DNA of 64,000 bases from Psychromonas arctica DSM 14288. GTDB taxonomy: Bacteria; Pseudomonadota; Gammaproteobacteria; Enterobacterales; Psychromonadaceae. Under the pieces are notes generated by a model that saw nothing but the letters and a program-made list of their open reading frames with translations, searched no databases and had not been told where the DNA came from. Of this stretch, positions 10,246 through 20,092 are shown in pieces (positions within the stretch are counted from its first letter, which is position 1; each line of letters starts with the position of its first letter). The position numbers and the translations under genes are program-made. The stretch covers positions 157,160 to 221,159 of the forward strand of contig NZ_KI519477.1 in the NCBI RefSeq assembly GCF_000482725.1, in the 5' to 3' direction.

Positions 10246-10285
10246 AAAAAGCCCATTCTGATTATGAATCATAATGGGCTTTTTT
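10246..10285 (+). terminator. Rho-independent terminator after ilvD
   Basis: AAAAAGCCCATT (10246-10257) pairs with AATGGGCTTTTT, followed by a T-run to 10285. It ends the ilvGMD transcript and could also work for the convergent rbsR. Confidence 0.88.
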
Positions 10286-10353
10286 ATTGTTTATCATTTA
10301 TAAACAATAGTGATGGTAAGCAATAGCCCTAGATTGCTTTAGTGAAAATAATA

Positions 10354-11367
10354 TCAGCTATTTTTTCTATTGGGCTTCACGCTAGATCTTTCAACCAAAG
10401 TAGGTTCAAGCTGGATCTCTAAATCAGTATCTCGTTGAGTTTGTATTTTATCTAATAAAGTATCAAACGCTTGTTGGCCAAGATGAAACTTAGATTGATG
10501 AATGGTGGTGAGCGAGGGGCTCATATAACGCGCTATTTTAATATCATCGTATCCAATAATAGACAAATCATCAGGAATTGATAACCCTAGCTCATTGGCC
10601 ATATTAATCACTCCCATTGCCATCATGTCGTTGCACACAAATAATGCCGTTGGCAGAGTTCCTTGATCGTATAAAGCTTTAAATGCAATCGCACCACCTT
10701 CACATTCAAAGTTTGCCGGTACTATCCAATGATCATTAATAATGAGGTTTGCATCCAGCATTGCCTGCTTAAAACCAGCGTAACGTTTCTTTGCCGTGGG
10801 TTTATCTAACGGACCATGGATACAGCCAATGCTGGTATGACCCTGCTTAATCAAGTGCTGAGTTGCAATATATCCACCGCGATAGGAGTTGTCTTGAATT
10901 TTATCAGCAGGAAAGTGTGTTTCACCGGAGTCCATAACGACTGTGGGTACGGGCTTATGTCGCGCAAAAATATCTATATTTTGGTTCACTAATTCATCGC
11001 TCATTAGCAACAATCCATCCACTCTTTTTTGCAATAACATATCAATATTAAAACGCAGCCGGTCAAAATCTCCCTCGGTGTTACATAACAATAAATTGTA
11101 CCCCTGCTCATAACAACGACGCTCTACTCCTTTTACTACTTCAGCAAAAAAAGGGTTAATTGAAGTCGTCACTAACATACCAAAAGTATGCGTGTTTTTT
11201 AACTTTAGGCTACGAGCAAGCGCAGAGGGAGCGTAATTCAATGCCTCTACGGCGGTTAACACTTTTTCGGTAACAGCTTCACTAACATAGCGAGTCTTAT
11301 TTAATACATGACTCACGGTGGAAGTAGAAACTTGGGCATGCTTTGCTACATCTTTAATAGTGGCCAT
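10354..11367 (-). CDS. rbsR: Ribose operon repressor, LacI family
   Basis: A LacI/GalR repressor of 337 aa. The N-terminal HTH reads ATIKDVAKHAQVSTSTVSHV, followed by the hinge with ALARSLKLK. The rest is a ribose-binding-protein-like effector domain with characteristic IGYDDI and CIHGPLDKP segments. It is the last gene of rbsDACBKR, the E. coli order. Its likely target is the palindrome at 16447-16470 upstream of rbsD. D-ribose as inducer is known for RbsR and inferred here. Confidence 0.92.
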   Translation of the reverse strand: MATIKDVAKHAQVSTSTVSHVLNKTRYVSEAVTEKVLTAVEALNYAPSALARSLKLKNTHTFGMLVTTSINPFFAEVVKGVERRCYEQGYNLLLCNTEGDFDRLRFNIDMLLQKRVDGLLLMSDELVNQNIDIFARHKPVPTVVMDSGETHFPADKIQDNSYRGGYIATQHLIKQGHTSIGCIHGPLDKPTAKKRYAGFKQAMLDANLIINDHWIVPANFECEGGAIAFKALYDQGTLPTALFVCNDMMAMGVINMANELGLSIPDDLSIIGYDDIKIARYMSPSLTTIHQSKFHLGQQAFDTLLDKIQTQRDTDLEIQLEPTLVERSSVKPNRKNS

Positions 11368-11383
11368 TTCTTTATTTATTTCC

Positions 11384-11417
11384 TTGCAGTTATGCTCTTG
11401 CAGCTATGCTCTTTCAG
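11384..11417. repeat. 14-bp tandem repeat over the rbsK stop codon
   Basis: TTGCAGTTATGCTC (11384-11397) and TTGCAGCTATGCTC (11398-11411), with a partial third unit. The rbsK stop (11404-11406) lies within the second unit. Confidence 0.75.
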
Positions 11418-12324
11418 TTAAGAACTCAGTTACATCTTGACGATATGGAATAGAGGATTGAGCACCTTGACCGGTCACCGTAATAGCGGCTGCAGCATGA
11501 GCAAATTGTACCGCTTCTTCTAAAGACTTATCTTCTAATAACGCAGTTAAAAAAGCACCGTTAAAGGTATCACCTGCCGCCGTAGTATCAACCGCATCAA
11601 CTTTATAGCCCATAATCTGAGAGCCTTCACCATCTTTGCTTAACCACACCCCTTGACTGCCTAAGGTGATCAACACGGTTTTAATCTGTTTTTTATGCAG
11701 CACATCTGCAGCTAATTGTGCTGATTTTGCATCAAATACTTTAATCCCAGTCAGTATTTCAGCTTCTGTTTCATTCGGGGTAATAATATCGATCAGTTTC
11801 AACAATTTATCACTTAGATGTTGAGCTGGTGCAGGGTTGAGAATAACAGTCGTACCGGATTTATTGGCAATTTCAGCGGCATACTCGATGCTTTCCATTG
11901 GCACTTCTAGTTGTAATAACAACATATCAGCCTGTTCGATGATACTAGTATGTGCAGCAATACGCTGTGGTGTTAAACATGCATTGGCTTCAGCAGAAAT
12001 ACAAATACTGTTTTCTCCCGTTGCTGCAACCTGAATCATTGCAATCCCAGTTGGCGTATCCTTTTCGATCATTACTGCATCAATATTAATACCGTCTTTT
12101 TCAAATTCTTGACGAATATTAAGACCAAAACTATCGTCTCCTACACAGGCAATAAAGCTAACATTTGCCCCTAAACGTGCAGCAGCAACCGCTTGGTTTG
12201 CTCCTTTACCACCGGCAATAACAGAGTAACCTTGCCCATGTAATGTTTCCCCTGGACGGGGAAAGCTACCAACCCTCAGAACATGATCTGCATTAACACT
12301 GCCTAGTACTGTTAGTTGACGCAT
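11404..12324 (-). CDS. rbsK: Ribokinase
   Basis: PfkB-family kinase that phosphorylates D-ribose to ribose 5-phosphate with ATP, cytosolic. It is 306 aa (E. coli 309). Visible are the N-terminal substrate-binding GGKGANQAVAAARLG (PfkB signature 1), NPAPA, ITPNETEAEILTG, and the anion-hole/catalytic AAGDTFNGAF with the base Asp at about 252. It sits between rbsB and rbsR. A hairpin at 12434-12458 separates it from rbsB and may lower its expression relative to the binding protein. The product feeds tal and tkt nearby. Confidence 0.96.
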   Translation of the reverse strand: MRQLTVLGSVNADHVLRVGSFPRPGETLHGQGYSVIAGGKGANQAVAAARLGANVSFIACVGDDSFGLNIRQEFEKDGINIDAVMIEKDTPTGIAMIQVAATGENSICISAEANACLTPQRIAAHTSIIEQADMLLLQLEVPMESIEYAAEIANKSGTTVILNPAPAQHLSDKLLKLIDIITPNETEAEILTGIKVFDAKSAQLAADVLHKKQIKTVLITLGSQGVWLSKDGEGSQIMGYKVDAVDTTAAGDTFNGAFLTALLEDKSLEEAVQFAHAAAAITVTGQGAQSSIPYRQDVTEFLTERA

Positions 12325-12433
12325 AAAAATACCTTTTGAGATGGGTTAAATACTATTAGCCTACTAAGCTAATATACATAACATATTAATAAATAGAGAC
12401 TAATAAATAAAAATACTAAATAAGTGTAAATAA

Positions 12434-12458
12434 GAGAGGTCACTTTACGTAACCTCTC
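12434..12458 (-). terminator. Intercistronic hairpin between rbsB and rbsK
   Basis: GAGAGGT (12434-12440) pairs with ACCTCTC (12452-12458) around an 11-base loop. On the minus strand the tail is TTATTT, a poor terminator. Partial termination or 3' protection of rbsB mRNA is the likely role. Confidence 0.45.
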
Positions 12459-12464
12459 GACAAA

Positions 12465-13343
12465 TTATTTTACAATCATCATTAATGGTACAGGAATATT
12501 TTTAGCAACGGTTTTGCCCGATAAGACTGCTACCGCTGATTCAACACCGATCTCACCAATTAGCGCTGGTTGTTGTGCAATCGTCGCACCTAAAAGACCA
12601 CGTTTAACAGCTGCAATACCATCTTCAGTACCATCAAAACCGACGATTAATATTTTTTTGCCAGAAGCTTGTACAGCACGGAATGCACCTAATGCCATTT
12701 CGTCATTTTGTGCAAATACGGCTTGAGTTTGTGGTTGCGATGAAAGTAAATTTTCCATTACATTTAACCCTTTAGTACGGTCAAAATCAGCTGGTTGACT
12801 AGCCAATAATTGCATATTTTCACTCTTAACCGCTTTCATGAAACCTTCACCACGTTCACGTGCAGCTGAGGTACCCGCAATACCTTCAAGTTGAACAATT
12901 TTTGCATCTTTACCAATTTTTTCACTGATATATTTACCCGCCATCTCACCACCAGCAACATTATCAGAGGCAATATGGCTAACGACTTCACCGTTATTTG
13001 CCGCTCTATCTAAGGTAAAAACAGGTGTATTAGCTTTATTTGCCATACGTACCGCATTAGATACTGCATCGGAATCTGTTGGGTTGATCAAAATCGCTTT
13101 TACACCACGAACTAATAAATCTTCAACATTTGCTAGCTCTTTACTTGGATCATTTTGTGAATCTAGCACAATCAATTTGTAATCAAGCTCTTTTGCTTTT
13201 TTCTCTGCACCTTCTTTCATAGTCACAAAGAATGGATTATTAAGTGTAGAAACCACCATCGCGATCGTATCTTGTGCAGCTGCACCTGCATTAAAAGTAG
13301 CTGAAATCACAGCGGCTGAAATTAATGTAGTTAACTTTTTCAT
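12465..13343 (-). CDS. rbsB: D-ribose ABC transporter, periplasmic binding protein
   Basis: Captures ribose in the periplasm and delivers it to RbsC/RbsA. It is 292 aa (E. coli 296). A signal peptide is visible at residues 1-23 ([16 protein letters not shown], cleaved after AGAAA/Q). The mature part opens with [19 protein letters not shown], and [14 protein letters not shown] and [10 protein letters not shown] are RbsB hallmarks. AGGAAT precedes the ATG. It lies 119 bases after rbsC and is followed by a hairpin. Confidence 0.96.
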   Translation of the reverse strand: MKKLTTLISAAVISATFNAGAAAQDTIAMVVSTLNNPFFVTMKEGAEKKAKELDYKLIVLDSQNDPSKELANVEDLLVRGVKAILINPTDSDAVSNAVRMANKANTPVFTLDRAANNGEVVSHIASDNVAGGEMAGKYISEKIGKDAKIVQLEGIAGTSAARERGEGFMKAVKSENMQLLASQPADFDRTKGLNVMENLLSSQPQTQAVFAQNDEMALGAFRAVQASGKKILIVGFDGTEDGIAAVKRGLLGATIAQQPALIGEIGVESAVAVLSGKTVAKNIPVPLMMIVK

Positions 13344-13396
13344 TGAACATTCCTTTTCTTGGTTTTAAAAAATAAATTAATGTAAATTTACATAAC

Positions 13397-13446
13397 TTGT
13401 TATTTATTAGTGATTATTTATCAATTGTTATTGATTATTTGTTATC
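13397..13446. repeat. Degenerate A/T-rich tandem repeat after rbsC
   Basis: About three degenerate units of TTATTGATTATTTG type, starting roughly 16 bases past the rbsC stop on the minus strand. Low complexity makes the unit boundaries uncertain. Confidence 0.4.
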
Positions 13447-13462
13447 TGCTGCTGTCGAGTGC

Positions 13463-14446
13463 TTATTTATTTTTGTTATCAACTAATACGGCTAACAAAA
13501 TTACGGCAGCCTTTACTATCATTTGGAAGTATGAAGACACATCTAATAGATTTAAGGCGTTATTCAAAACACCAATAATCAATGCACCGATCAAAGTGCC
13601 CATAATGTAACCTCTACCACCAGCAAGACTTGTACCGCCTACCACAACGGCAGCAATCGCATCTAATTCATAGCCCATGCCCGCGGTTGGCTGTGCCGAT
13701 GACAAACGAGAAGTAATAATAATGCCGGCAAGTGCCGATAATAAACCGCAGATCGAGTACACGCCGATCTTGATGCGGTCAACATTAATGCCCGATAATT
13801 TTGTCGCTGACTCATTGCCGCCCAAAGCATAAACATAACGTCCAAAACGTGTGTGATTTAATAGATACCAAATGCCTGCGAATACAAAAATCATTAACCA
13901 AACGGGCACAGGAATACCAAACATATAGCCAGTACCAAACCATGCGAAGCTATCCGCAACATCGGTGAATCCCGTTGAGATTGGACGACCATCGGTATAA
14001 ACCATGGTGACACCACGTAATAACGTCATCATCACTAACGTAGCAATAAAGGCCTGTACCTTACCCTTAGAAATAATAAGACCCGCCATAGAACCTAATA
14101 CAGCGCCACCCAATAAAGACACAGGTACTGCAATCAAGACAGGAATCTCTAAGCTGATCATACTAGCGGCAAATGCGCCACATAAGGCCAATATAGAACC
14201 CACACTTAGGTCAATACCAGCGGTTAAAATAACCAGTGTCATCCCTGCTGCTAAAATAGCAATAACAGAAGTTTGACGTAAAATATTAAGAATATTATCA
14301 ATCGTAAAAAAGTACTCATTGAGCACTGAAACAACAGCTATTAATACGATTAATGCAATCAGTGACTTTTGCTCAATAAACCACTCTTTACTCAGAAAGT
14401 GTCTTTTCGATATTGCTGACACTGAACTTGTAATATTTGAACTCAT
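13463..14446 (-). CDS. rbsC: D-ribose ABC transporter, permease
   Basis: Inner-membrane permease of the CUT2 sugar ABC importer family, 327 aa (E. coli 321), with many hydrophobic helices (for example [19 protein letters not shown] and [20 protein letters not shown]). The conserved [17 protein letters not shown] and [20 protein letters not shown] segments identify it. Its start overlaps the rbsA stop by four bases (ATGA), so translation is coupled. It assembles with RbsA and RbsB. Confidence 0.96.
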   Translation of the reverse strand: MSSNITSSVSAISKRHFLSKEWFIEQKSLIALIVLIAVVSVLNEYFFTIDNILNILRQTSVIAILAAGMTLVILTAGIDLSVGSILALCGAFAASMISLEIPVLIAVPVSLLGGAVLGSMAGLIISKGKVQAFIATLVMMTLLRGVTMVYTDGRPISTGFTDVADSFAWFGTGYMFGIPVPVWLMIFVFAGIWYLLNHTRFGRYVYALGGNESATKLSGINVDRIKIGVYSICGLLSALAGIIITSRLSSAQPTAGMGYELDAIAAVVVGGTSLAGGRGYIMGTLIGALIIGVLNNALNLLDVSSYFQMIVKAAVILLAVLVDNKNK

Positions 14447-15948
14447 GCTGCTACCTCGTTGTTATTTTTACCAACGGCACAAGCCATTAGCTTTTCTTGA
14501 TCTGCTTCTTTGGCGCTAAATTCACCACTTATTTGACCTTGATGCATGACTAAAATGCGGTCACTCATCCCTAGTACTTCAGGCATTTCAGATGACACGA
14601 GAATGATGCTCATGCCTTCAGCTTTAAATTTATTAATCAGCTGATAAATCTCTTTTTTAGCTCCCACATCAACACCGCGTGTGGGTTCATCTAAAATCAA
14701 TACTTTAGGTTTAGTCATCAAGCCTTTAGCAATCGCAACTTTTTGCTGATTACCACCGGATAAGTTACCAATAATTTGGTTCATTGAAGGTGTTTTAATG
14801 TTGAATAAACGAATAAAATCATTAACCGACGTTGCTTCAGCTTGATGATCTAATTGCCAGCCTTTAGATAAATCTTTGAGTGCGCACAAAGACATATTAT
14901 CTTTAACCGATAATCCTAATACTAAGCCATCACCTTTACGGTCTTCTGAAATATAAGCAATGCCATGATTCAAAGCCTGCAATGAAGAAGTAGGATTAAT
15001 CACTTGGCCATTCAGAATGATATCCCCTGATTCACGAGCGAGTGCACCGTAAATAACTTTCATTAATTCAGTACGCCCTGCGCCCATCAACCCTGAAACA
15101 CCTAAAATTTCACCATGGTTTAACGTAAAACTAACGCCATGTGTGGCTTTCGCATATAACTCTTTCACTTCTAAGCAAACAGTACTGTGAGTAGTTGCAA
15201 TACGGGGGTATTGCTCATCTAATCGACGCCCTACCATTAATTCAATTAAAGTATCTTCATCCATCGACGCAACTGTTTTTTCCGCAATAAATTTTCCATC
15301 GCGTAATACCGTAATATCATCACATACTTCAAAAATCTCTTTCAAACGATGCGAGATATAAACAATGCCATACCCTTCATCGCGTAGCTCATTGATCACC
15401 ACAAATAATGAATCAACTTCACTATCTGTCAGCGCATCAGTTGGCTCATCCATAATGATCACTTTTGATTCAAAGGATAAAGCCTTAGCAATTTCAACCA
15501 TTTGCTGTTCCCCTAAACTTAACTCATTAAGGGGAGTAGATGATTTGTGTTTTACCTTTAAGCGCTTCAATAATAGATCTGCTTGTTCAAACATAAGTGA
15601 CCAGTTAATTGCACCAAATCGATTGGTTATTTCACGCCCTAAAAAGATATTTTCTGCAATCGTCAATTCAGGTAACAGGTTTAACTCTTGATGAATAATG
15701 CTAATACCAGCCTTTTGAGACTCTCTTGGTCCATTAAAACTAACCACTTTATCTTGATAACGAATTTCACCTTCATCTAGCGAATAGATCCCAGTGATCA
15801 CTTTCATCAAGGTCGATTTTCCCGCCCCATTTTCGCCCAACAAAGCCATTACTTGTCCGGGATAAACATTTAGGCAAGCACCATCCAGCGCTTTCACACC
15901 AGGGAAGGACTTATTGATATTATTAAGCTGTAATATTGGCTGTTTCAT
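14443..15948 (-). CDS. rbsA: D-ribose ABC transporter, ATP-binding protein
   Basis: A duplicated ATPase of 501 aa, exactly the E. coli length when started at ATG 15948 (GAGGAT upstream). The longer open frame to 16011 overlaps rbsD and is not needed. The N-terminal cassette has Walker [12 protein letters not shown] (37-47), the [15 protein letters not shown] signature and [10 protein letters not shown]. The C-terminal cassette has a degenerate Walker A (GLMGAGRTE), as in all RbsA/MglA proteins, with [15 protein letters not shown] and [13 protein letters not shown]. It lies 14 bases after rbsD. Confidence 0.96.
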   Translation of the reverse strand: MKQPILQLNNINKSFPGVKALDGACLNVYPGQVMALLGENGAGKSTLMKVITGIYSLDEGEIRYQDKVVSFNGPRESQKAGISIIHQELNLLPELTIAENIFLGREITNRFGAINWSLMFEQADLLLKRLKVKHKSSTPLNELSLGEQQMVEIAKALSFESKVIIMDEPTDALTDSEVDSLFVVINELRDEGYGIVYISHRLKEIFEVCDDITVLRDGKFIAEKTVASMDEDTLIELMVGRRLDEQYPRIATTHSTVCLEVKELYAKATHGVSFTLNHGEILGVSGLMGAGRTELMKVIYGALARESGDIILNGQVINPTSSLQALNHGIAYISEDRKGDGLVLGLSVKDNMSLCALKDLSKGWQLDHQAEATSVNDFIRLFNIKTPSMNQIIGNLSGGNQQKVAIAKGLMTKPKVLILDEPTRGVDVGAKKEIYQLINKFKAEGMSIILVSSEMPEVLGMSDRILVMHQGQISGEFSAKEADQEKLMACAVGKNNNEVAA

Positions 15949-15962
15949 TTTTATCCTCACGA

Positions 15963-16379
15963 CTAAAAAACCACACCGGATTGAAAAATAACATTGGCAT
16001 AAGGTGTACATTCACCCGTACGTACCACTGCTTTACTTTCAATCGTGCGATCTTTAAATGTTTGGTGGCTGATATAGGTAATATCGATGTGATGTCCAGA
16101 TACTTGCTCTTTTTTAATTAAATCTAACAATTGCAGATGCAATTCTGGACTCACTTTTTTTAATTCCTCAGCCAATATCACACCTGTTATTTGCATCTCA
16201 CTGAGCACAACAGCAACGGTATCAATAAATGCAGGTACACCATGCGTTAAAGCAAGATCAATACGCACTGGTTGGCTTGGAATAGGTAAACCTGCGTCGC
16301 ATATTGTTATTTCATCAAAATGCCCTAATGAGGCAATGCAATAAGATAATTTTGCATTTAACAGTGCTGATTTTTTCAT
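15963..16379 (-). CDS. rbsD: D-ribose pyranase
   Basis: Interconverts beta-pyranose and beta-furanose forms of ribose, preparing substrate for RbsK. It is 138 aa (E. coli 139). The catalytic His20 is in IASLGHFDE, followed by the substrate-site Asp in [14 protein letters not shown] precedes the ATG. It is the first gene of the operon. Upstream lie a candidate -10 (16421-16426) and a strong palindromic operator. Confidence 0.95.
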   Translation of the reverse strand: MKKSALLNAKLSYCIASLGHFDEITICDAGLPIPSQPVRIDLALTHGVPAFIDTVAVVLSEMQITGVILAEELKKVSPELHLQLLDLIKKEQVSGHHIDITYISHQTFKDRTIESKAVVRTGECTPYANVIFQSGVVF

Positions 16380-16420
16380 TTTAAAACCTCAAGGCAATTA
16401 ATATTTGTTTTAAAAACACG

Positions 16421-16449
16421 CTTATAAGTATGGCTTTACTTACCAACGA
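16421..16449 (-). promoter_or_regulatory. Candidate rbs operon promoter
   Basis: On the minus strand TCGTTG (16444-16449), a 17-base spacer and TATAAG (16421-16426). The -35 box overlaps the palindromic operator, as expected for repression by RbsR. The -35 match is weak. Confidence 0.4.
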
Positions 16450-16470
16450 AACGTTTGCGCAATCGTTTCG
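16447..16470. promoter_or_regulatory. Probable RbsR operator (LacI-type palindrome)
   Basis: A 24-base near-perfect inverted repeat with outer arms CGAAACG and CGTTTCG around the centre TTGCGCAA. Only one symmetric base pair is mismatched. The CGAAACG arms match the type bound by E. coli RbsR. It lies between rbsD and the divergent tal, so it could act on both. Confidence 0.75.
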
Positions 16471-16647
16471 ATGCGTAAAATTTAAACGTTATGAAATAAA
16501 TTGCACGTATTGATGGCAAAAAAAGAGAGCCGCTTCACGATATTTTTTTGCAAACTTATCTACACAAAAATAAACAGAAATGATGCTTGCTTAACAATAG
16601 GAAGATTGATACTAATAAAACAGTCACCAACATTAACGGGAAAATTT

Positions 16648-17607
16648 ATGACCAATCAATTATTACAACTCAAAGAAATGTCGACAGTAGTCGCTGATAC
16701 AGGTGATGTGCAAGCGATTAAAGAATATCAGCCACAAGATGCAACCACTAACCCATCTTTATTATTAAAAGCAGCTTCACTAAGCCAATATCAAGGTTTA
16801 TTACAACAAGCAACAGAATGGGCTAAACAACAATCACAAGATATCCAACAGCAGACGATTGATGCTAGCGATAAATTAGCAGTTTTAATCGGTTTAGAAG
16901 TGCTTAAAATTATTCCAGGAAGAATCTCTACAGAAGTAGATTCACGCCTTTCATTTGATACTGAAGCTTCGATTTTAAAAGCCCGCAAGTTGATTGCTTT
17001 ATATAATCAAGCAGGCATTCAAAACGATCGTATTCTAATTAAATTAGCAGCCACTTGGGAAGGTATAAAAGCGGCTGAAATACTTGAAAAAGAGGGCATT
17101 AATTGTAACCTCACTTTACTATTTAGTTTTGCTCAAGCGCAAGCCTGTGCTGAAGCTGGCGTATACCTGATCTCTCCTTTTGTAGGCCGTATTCTGGACT
17201 GGTATAAAAAGCAAACAGGTAAAGCGTCTTACCCGGCAGATGAAGATCCTGGTGTTATTTCCGTCACTGAAATTTATAATTATTATAAACAACAGGGTTA
17301 CAACACAGTGGTAATGGGTGCAAGCTTTAGAAGTGTTGAAGAAGTATTAGCACTCGCAGGCTGTGATCGTTTAACCATTAGCCCTGATCTAATGGCAGTA
17401 TTGCAAAGTAGAGACGAGCCAATACAACAAATGCTAAGTGATAAAAAATCGACTAAACAAGAGGTTACTCGCTTAACAGAAAGCCAGTTTAGATGGTCAC
17501 TAAATGAAGATGCAATGGCAACAGAAAAGTTATCAGAAGGTATTCGTAACTTTACACTAGACCAAATAAAATTAGATAAACAGTTAGCAGACTTACTACA
17601 AGCTTAA
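16648..17607 (+). CDS. tal: Transaldolase
   Basis: Non-oxidative pentose phosphate enzyme that moves dihydroxyacetone between sedoheptulose 7-phosphate and glyceraldehyde 3-phosphate. It is 319 aa (TalB 317). [11 protein letters not shown] at the N-terminus and the Schiff-base Lys132 in [18 protein letters not shown] are at the E. coli positions. [12 protein letters not shown] is the phosphate-binding region. ATG 16648 is chosen because the upstream in-frame extension (from 16501) has no family homology by eye. Divergent from rbsDACBKR and near tkt, it forms part of a ribose-to-glycolysis gene set. Confidence 0.95.
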   Translation: MTNQLLQLKEMSTVVADTGDVQAIKEYQPQDATTNPSLLLKAASLSQYQGLLQQATEWAKQQSQDIQQQTIDASDKLAVLIGLEVLKIIPGRISTEVDSRLSFDTEASILKARKLIALYNQAGIQNDRILIKLAATWEGIKAAEILEKEGINCNLTLLFSFAQAQACAEAGVYLISPFVGRILDWYKKQTGKASYPADEDPGVISVTEIYNYYKQQGYNTVVMGASFRSVEEVLALAGCDRLTISPDLMAVLQSRDEPIQQMLSDKKSTKQEVTRLTESQFRWSLNEDAMATEKLSEGIRNFTLDQIKLDKQLADLLQA

Positions 17608-17979
17608 TATCGTAAAGTTATTTAAGCTTAGATTAAAATAATAGTTAAAAGAGAGCCTCAGTGATACTAAGGCTCTCTTTTTTTGTGCAAAAATAAATAG
17701 TATTAACAACGAAGTTAACCAATAAAACAGTTAAAGTTATTTTCCTTTTCCTTGGCGGTGTTTTTCAAGACAGTTGGCAATAAATTAGGTTTTAGTTTCG
17801 GCTTTTGACCTAACCTTCTTTTATTTTCATGCCTTCATGGTCAATTTTCTTTTGGCTTTAATAACAGCATTAAACACCAAGGCCTTCGCAAAAATGCGAA
17901 TAAAATAAGAAAATAGTTAACGCGAGCTTATGTTAAAGATAATCAAAAAAGGATTATCTCAATAGTAATTGGGCTTGAT
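17608..17979. other. Intergenic region with a decayed CACGAAG-type repeat
   Basis: After the tal terminator nothing codes. On the minus strand, positions about 17790-17850 resemble a mutated single unit of the 55.7-56.5 kb array: ACCATGAAGGCATGAAA, then AAAGAAGGTTAGGTCAAAA. This looks like an old solo copy. Confidence 0.5.
17647..17684 (+). terminator. Rho-independent terminator after tal
   Basis: AAAAGAGAGCCT (17647-17658) pairs perfectly with AGGCTCTCTTTT (17670-17681) around an 11-base loop, followed by more T. Confidence 0.9.
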
Positions 17980-18633
17980 TTATTTGCTTTTTTTATATTT
18001 TTGGCGAAAATTTTCGCGTAAATGTAAGATGCTATTACATCCTGCAAAAAAAGTTCGTAATATCCGTCTTTGCTTATCAGGTTGCTGCGCTATATAAGAC
18101 TTTAAAAAATCTTGATATGTTACGTTATCTTTTATTATTTTTGTTTTTATAAAGAAAATTTCTCTAGCCGCTTTAAAATAGAATAATAAATTTTTCTTTT
18201 TGAATATAATTGCTTTACCGAAATCAATAAAAAGAAGCTCACCACTAAGAGTCTGGATAACATTATCATTATGAGCATCACATGTGACAACGCCCGTTGC
18301 GTGGAATTTAGAAAACATAAGCGCTAATTGTAGCGCAGTCTCTTTAGTGTAATTTTCTAGCGGTTGTCCTGGAACATATTCTTTAAATAAATAAGCACCA
18401 CTGTTATCGATTCTATATCCGTAACAACTAGGCGCTAAAACATTATTATTCTTTAAATGAGCTATAACATCGTACTCTATAACCCATTCGTTTTTATGGA
18501 CTTTATTTGGTGCAAATTTTTTCAAAACATATAATGACTCAAATATAGTTGTTATTCGCCCATCTTTTTTTGATATGAATTCTGATTTTACGTCCATATT
18601 AGTTATTTTTTTTTCTATTTCTTGTAAATGCAT
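17980..18633 (-). CDS. Small LPS-kinase-like protein (KdkA/WaaP/RIO-type fold)
   Basis: A 217-aa protein-kinase-fold enzyme. The catalytic-loop-like DAHNDN (119-124) and metal-binding IDFGKA (DFG 137-139) resemble KdkA and InaA/WaaP-type sugar kinases rather than Ser/Thr kinases. The N-terminal half has the expected Glu/Lys-bearing strands. ATG 18633 is preferred to TTG 18651. The gene is strongly A+T-rich and sits with a WavE gene between tal and tkt. A role in phosphorylating an LPS core sugar is inferred. It differs from the true KdkA at 34 kb. No signal peptide; cytosolic face of the membrane is likely. Confidence 0.65.
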   Translation of the reverse strand: MHLQEIEKKITNMDVKSEFISKKDGRITTIFESLYVLKKFAPNKVHKNEWVIEYDVIAHLKNNNVLAPSCYGYRIDNSGAYLFKEYVPGQPLENYTKETALQLALMFSKFHATGVVTCDAHNDNVIQTLSGELLFIDFGKAIIFKKKNLLFYFKAAREIFFIKTKIIKDNVTYQDFLKSYIAQQPDKQRRILRTFFAGCNSILHLRENFRQKYKKSK

Positions 18634-19066
18634 AAATTGAGAACCTATCAATAAAGAAAAATCATTCCATAGCCCATAATAAGAGTAATTATAAGTTGAA
18701 CTGTTAAATAAATGACAACCTAAATAATAATCATTTGCTTAGTAATTTAATATAAACACTACTTTTCTAGAACATTTTAATCCTAACCCGCTCCTCGCAT
18801 TGAATATTGCAAATAAACACAATTTACGCGATAGTTTTTTGTTTACTATTATTTTTAATTAGAGTTTTTAATCTGGAGAGAGAAATAGCGAGCTCGCTAT
18901 TTAAACAAGATAAAACAAAGAAAGCGAGTGCAAAAAGAAAATATAACAGGTTTAGGCCATTAATATAGTTCTCCCTTAAAGCTAAAATACGTTACCCGTA
19001 CCCATTATAGCCTAGCACTCTTTTATCTTCACGCCTTCGTAGTTAATTTACGTTGAGTTTAAAAAG
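18634..19066. other. A+T-rich spacer with a perfect 20-bp palindrome
   Basis: There is no gene. A perfect palindrome of AAATAGCGAG and CTCGCTATTT lies at 18883-18902. Near 19020-19050 the minus strand reads TTAACTACGAAGGCGTGAAG, another decayed unit of the CACGAAG repeat family. Confidence 0.55.
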
Positions 19067-20029
19067 TTAAGGTTTAAACGATGAAGAAATATACCTTATT
19101 CTATCTTTTAATTTAGTTCTTAAGCCCGATTTAAGAAATGAATAATACTTGGCAATGGACCACTTAATAACTATTTTTTTAGAATCATTGATAGGCATAT
19201 TAAGATATTTTTTATATAAGTAATGCCAACGTAAGTGAGTAAAGTTTTCGTAAGGAAATCCATCATGTTGTTCCAGACGTTTTGGCACTGACAATCCAAG
19301 TAAACTTCCATCGACAATAACAACATTGTTAAGCATTAATTTATAAGATAACTTCACTGAATCAGCATCACCAAATTTATTCTTAAGCAGCACTGTTCTA
19401 TGCTTATTGATAAATTTTAACCATAGTTTCTGTTCGATATGGTGTTGTCTATAAGGCAGATTTTCATGCTGTAGCTTCCCCAAAAATTCATCGTTAAAAA
19501 TATAATCATCAAATAATGTGATATCCCATAAATTGTTCAGATCTTTAGTTAATCCAAATTGAAAAAAATCAGAGATAAAAAAAGGAACTTTAAGCCCTTG
19601 CGTGTATTCTTTAGCAAAGTAATTAGATGTTACAATCCTATTTTCAAATAATGAATATGCAGGGTCTCGGTTATGATCAAAAACACCAAAATAATCCATC
19701 ATTGTTCGACTTGTTAATTTATTATCACTTCTAATTTTTACAGAAAATTTTGTATTAACGGCTTTTAAGCCATTGATTGATGATATTATTTGACGGTTAA
19801 CATTAACCGTATGTGGCTTAGAGTGTTTATTATATTTAATGACCGTTGGTCCGATGTCATCATTCTCTATGATCTTATCTACAAAAAAACCGTCGAGGCA
19901 TTGCCCTTTCCATGTTGATAAAAAGATTTTACTTCCCGGAAATAGCCTACGAATAGATGCGATAGTTTCTTTTGTTAAATCTACTACTCGTCCCTGGATT
20001 ACAAAGGTAATATCACAATCATTTACCAT
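19067..20029 (-). CDS. WavE-family LPS synthesis protein (copy 1)
   Basis: 320 aa, matching the WavE family first named from the Vibrio cholerae LPS core cluster. Shared motifs with the two other copies in this window are DITFVIQGRV at the N-terminus, FPGSKIFLSTWKG, VNRQIISSINGL, FSVKIRSDN, and a C-terminal FTHLRWHYLYKKY. The fold is GT-A-like, so a glycosyltransferase is likely but the donor is unknown. It is the most divergent of the three (QGRV instead of QGPV). GGAG lies 10 bases before the ATG. It lies beside the small kinase gene, both enclosed by tal and tkt. Confidence 0.8.
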   Translation of the reverse strand: MVNDCDITFVIQGRVVDLTKETIASIRRLFPGSKIFLSTWKGQCLDGFFVDKIIENDDIGPTVIKYNKHSKPHTVNVNRQIISSINGLKAVNTKFSVKIRSDNKLTSRTMMDYFGVFDHNRDPAYSLFENRIVTSNYFAKEYTQGLKVPFFISDFFQFGLTKDLNNLWDITLFDDYIFNDEFLGKLQHENLPYRQHHIEQKLWLKFINKHRTVLLKNKFGDADSVKLSYKLMLNNVVIVDGSLLGLSVPKRLEQHDGFPYENFTHLRWHYLYKKYLNMPINDSKKIVIKWSIAKYYSFLKSGLRTKLKDRIRYISSSFKP

Positions 20030-20092
20030 TACTCACTAACTCCTACAGATTAAGCTTTACTTGCTGTTTTATCATTAAGCTAAATAAAATAA

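Noticed and set aside
16501-16647. N-terminal extension of transaldolase
   Set aside because: The extra 49 residues have no family counterpart. ATG 16648 gives the normal length and places Lys132 at the known position.
17750-17765. ops/JUMPStart element (GGCGGTGT)
   Set aside because: Only part of the GGCGGTAGCGT core is matched, and it is not in the 5' leader of an LPS transcript.
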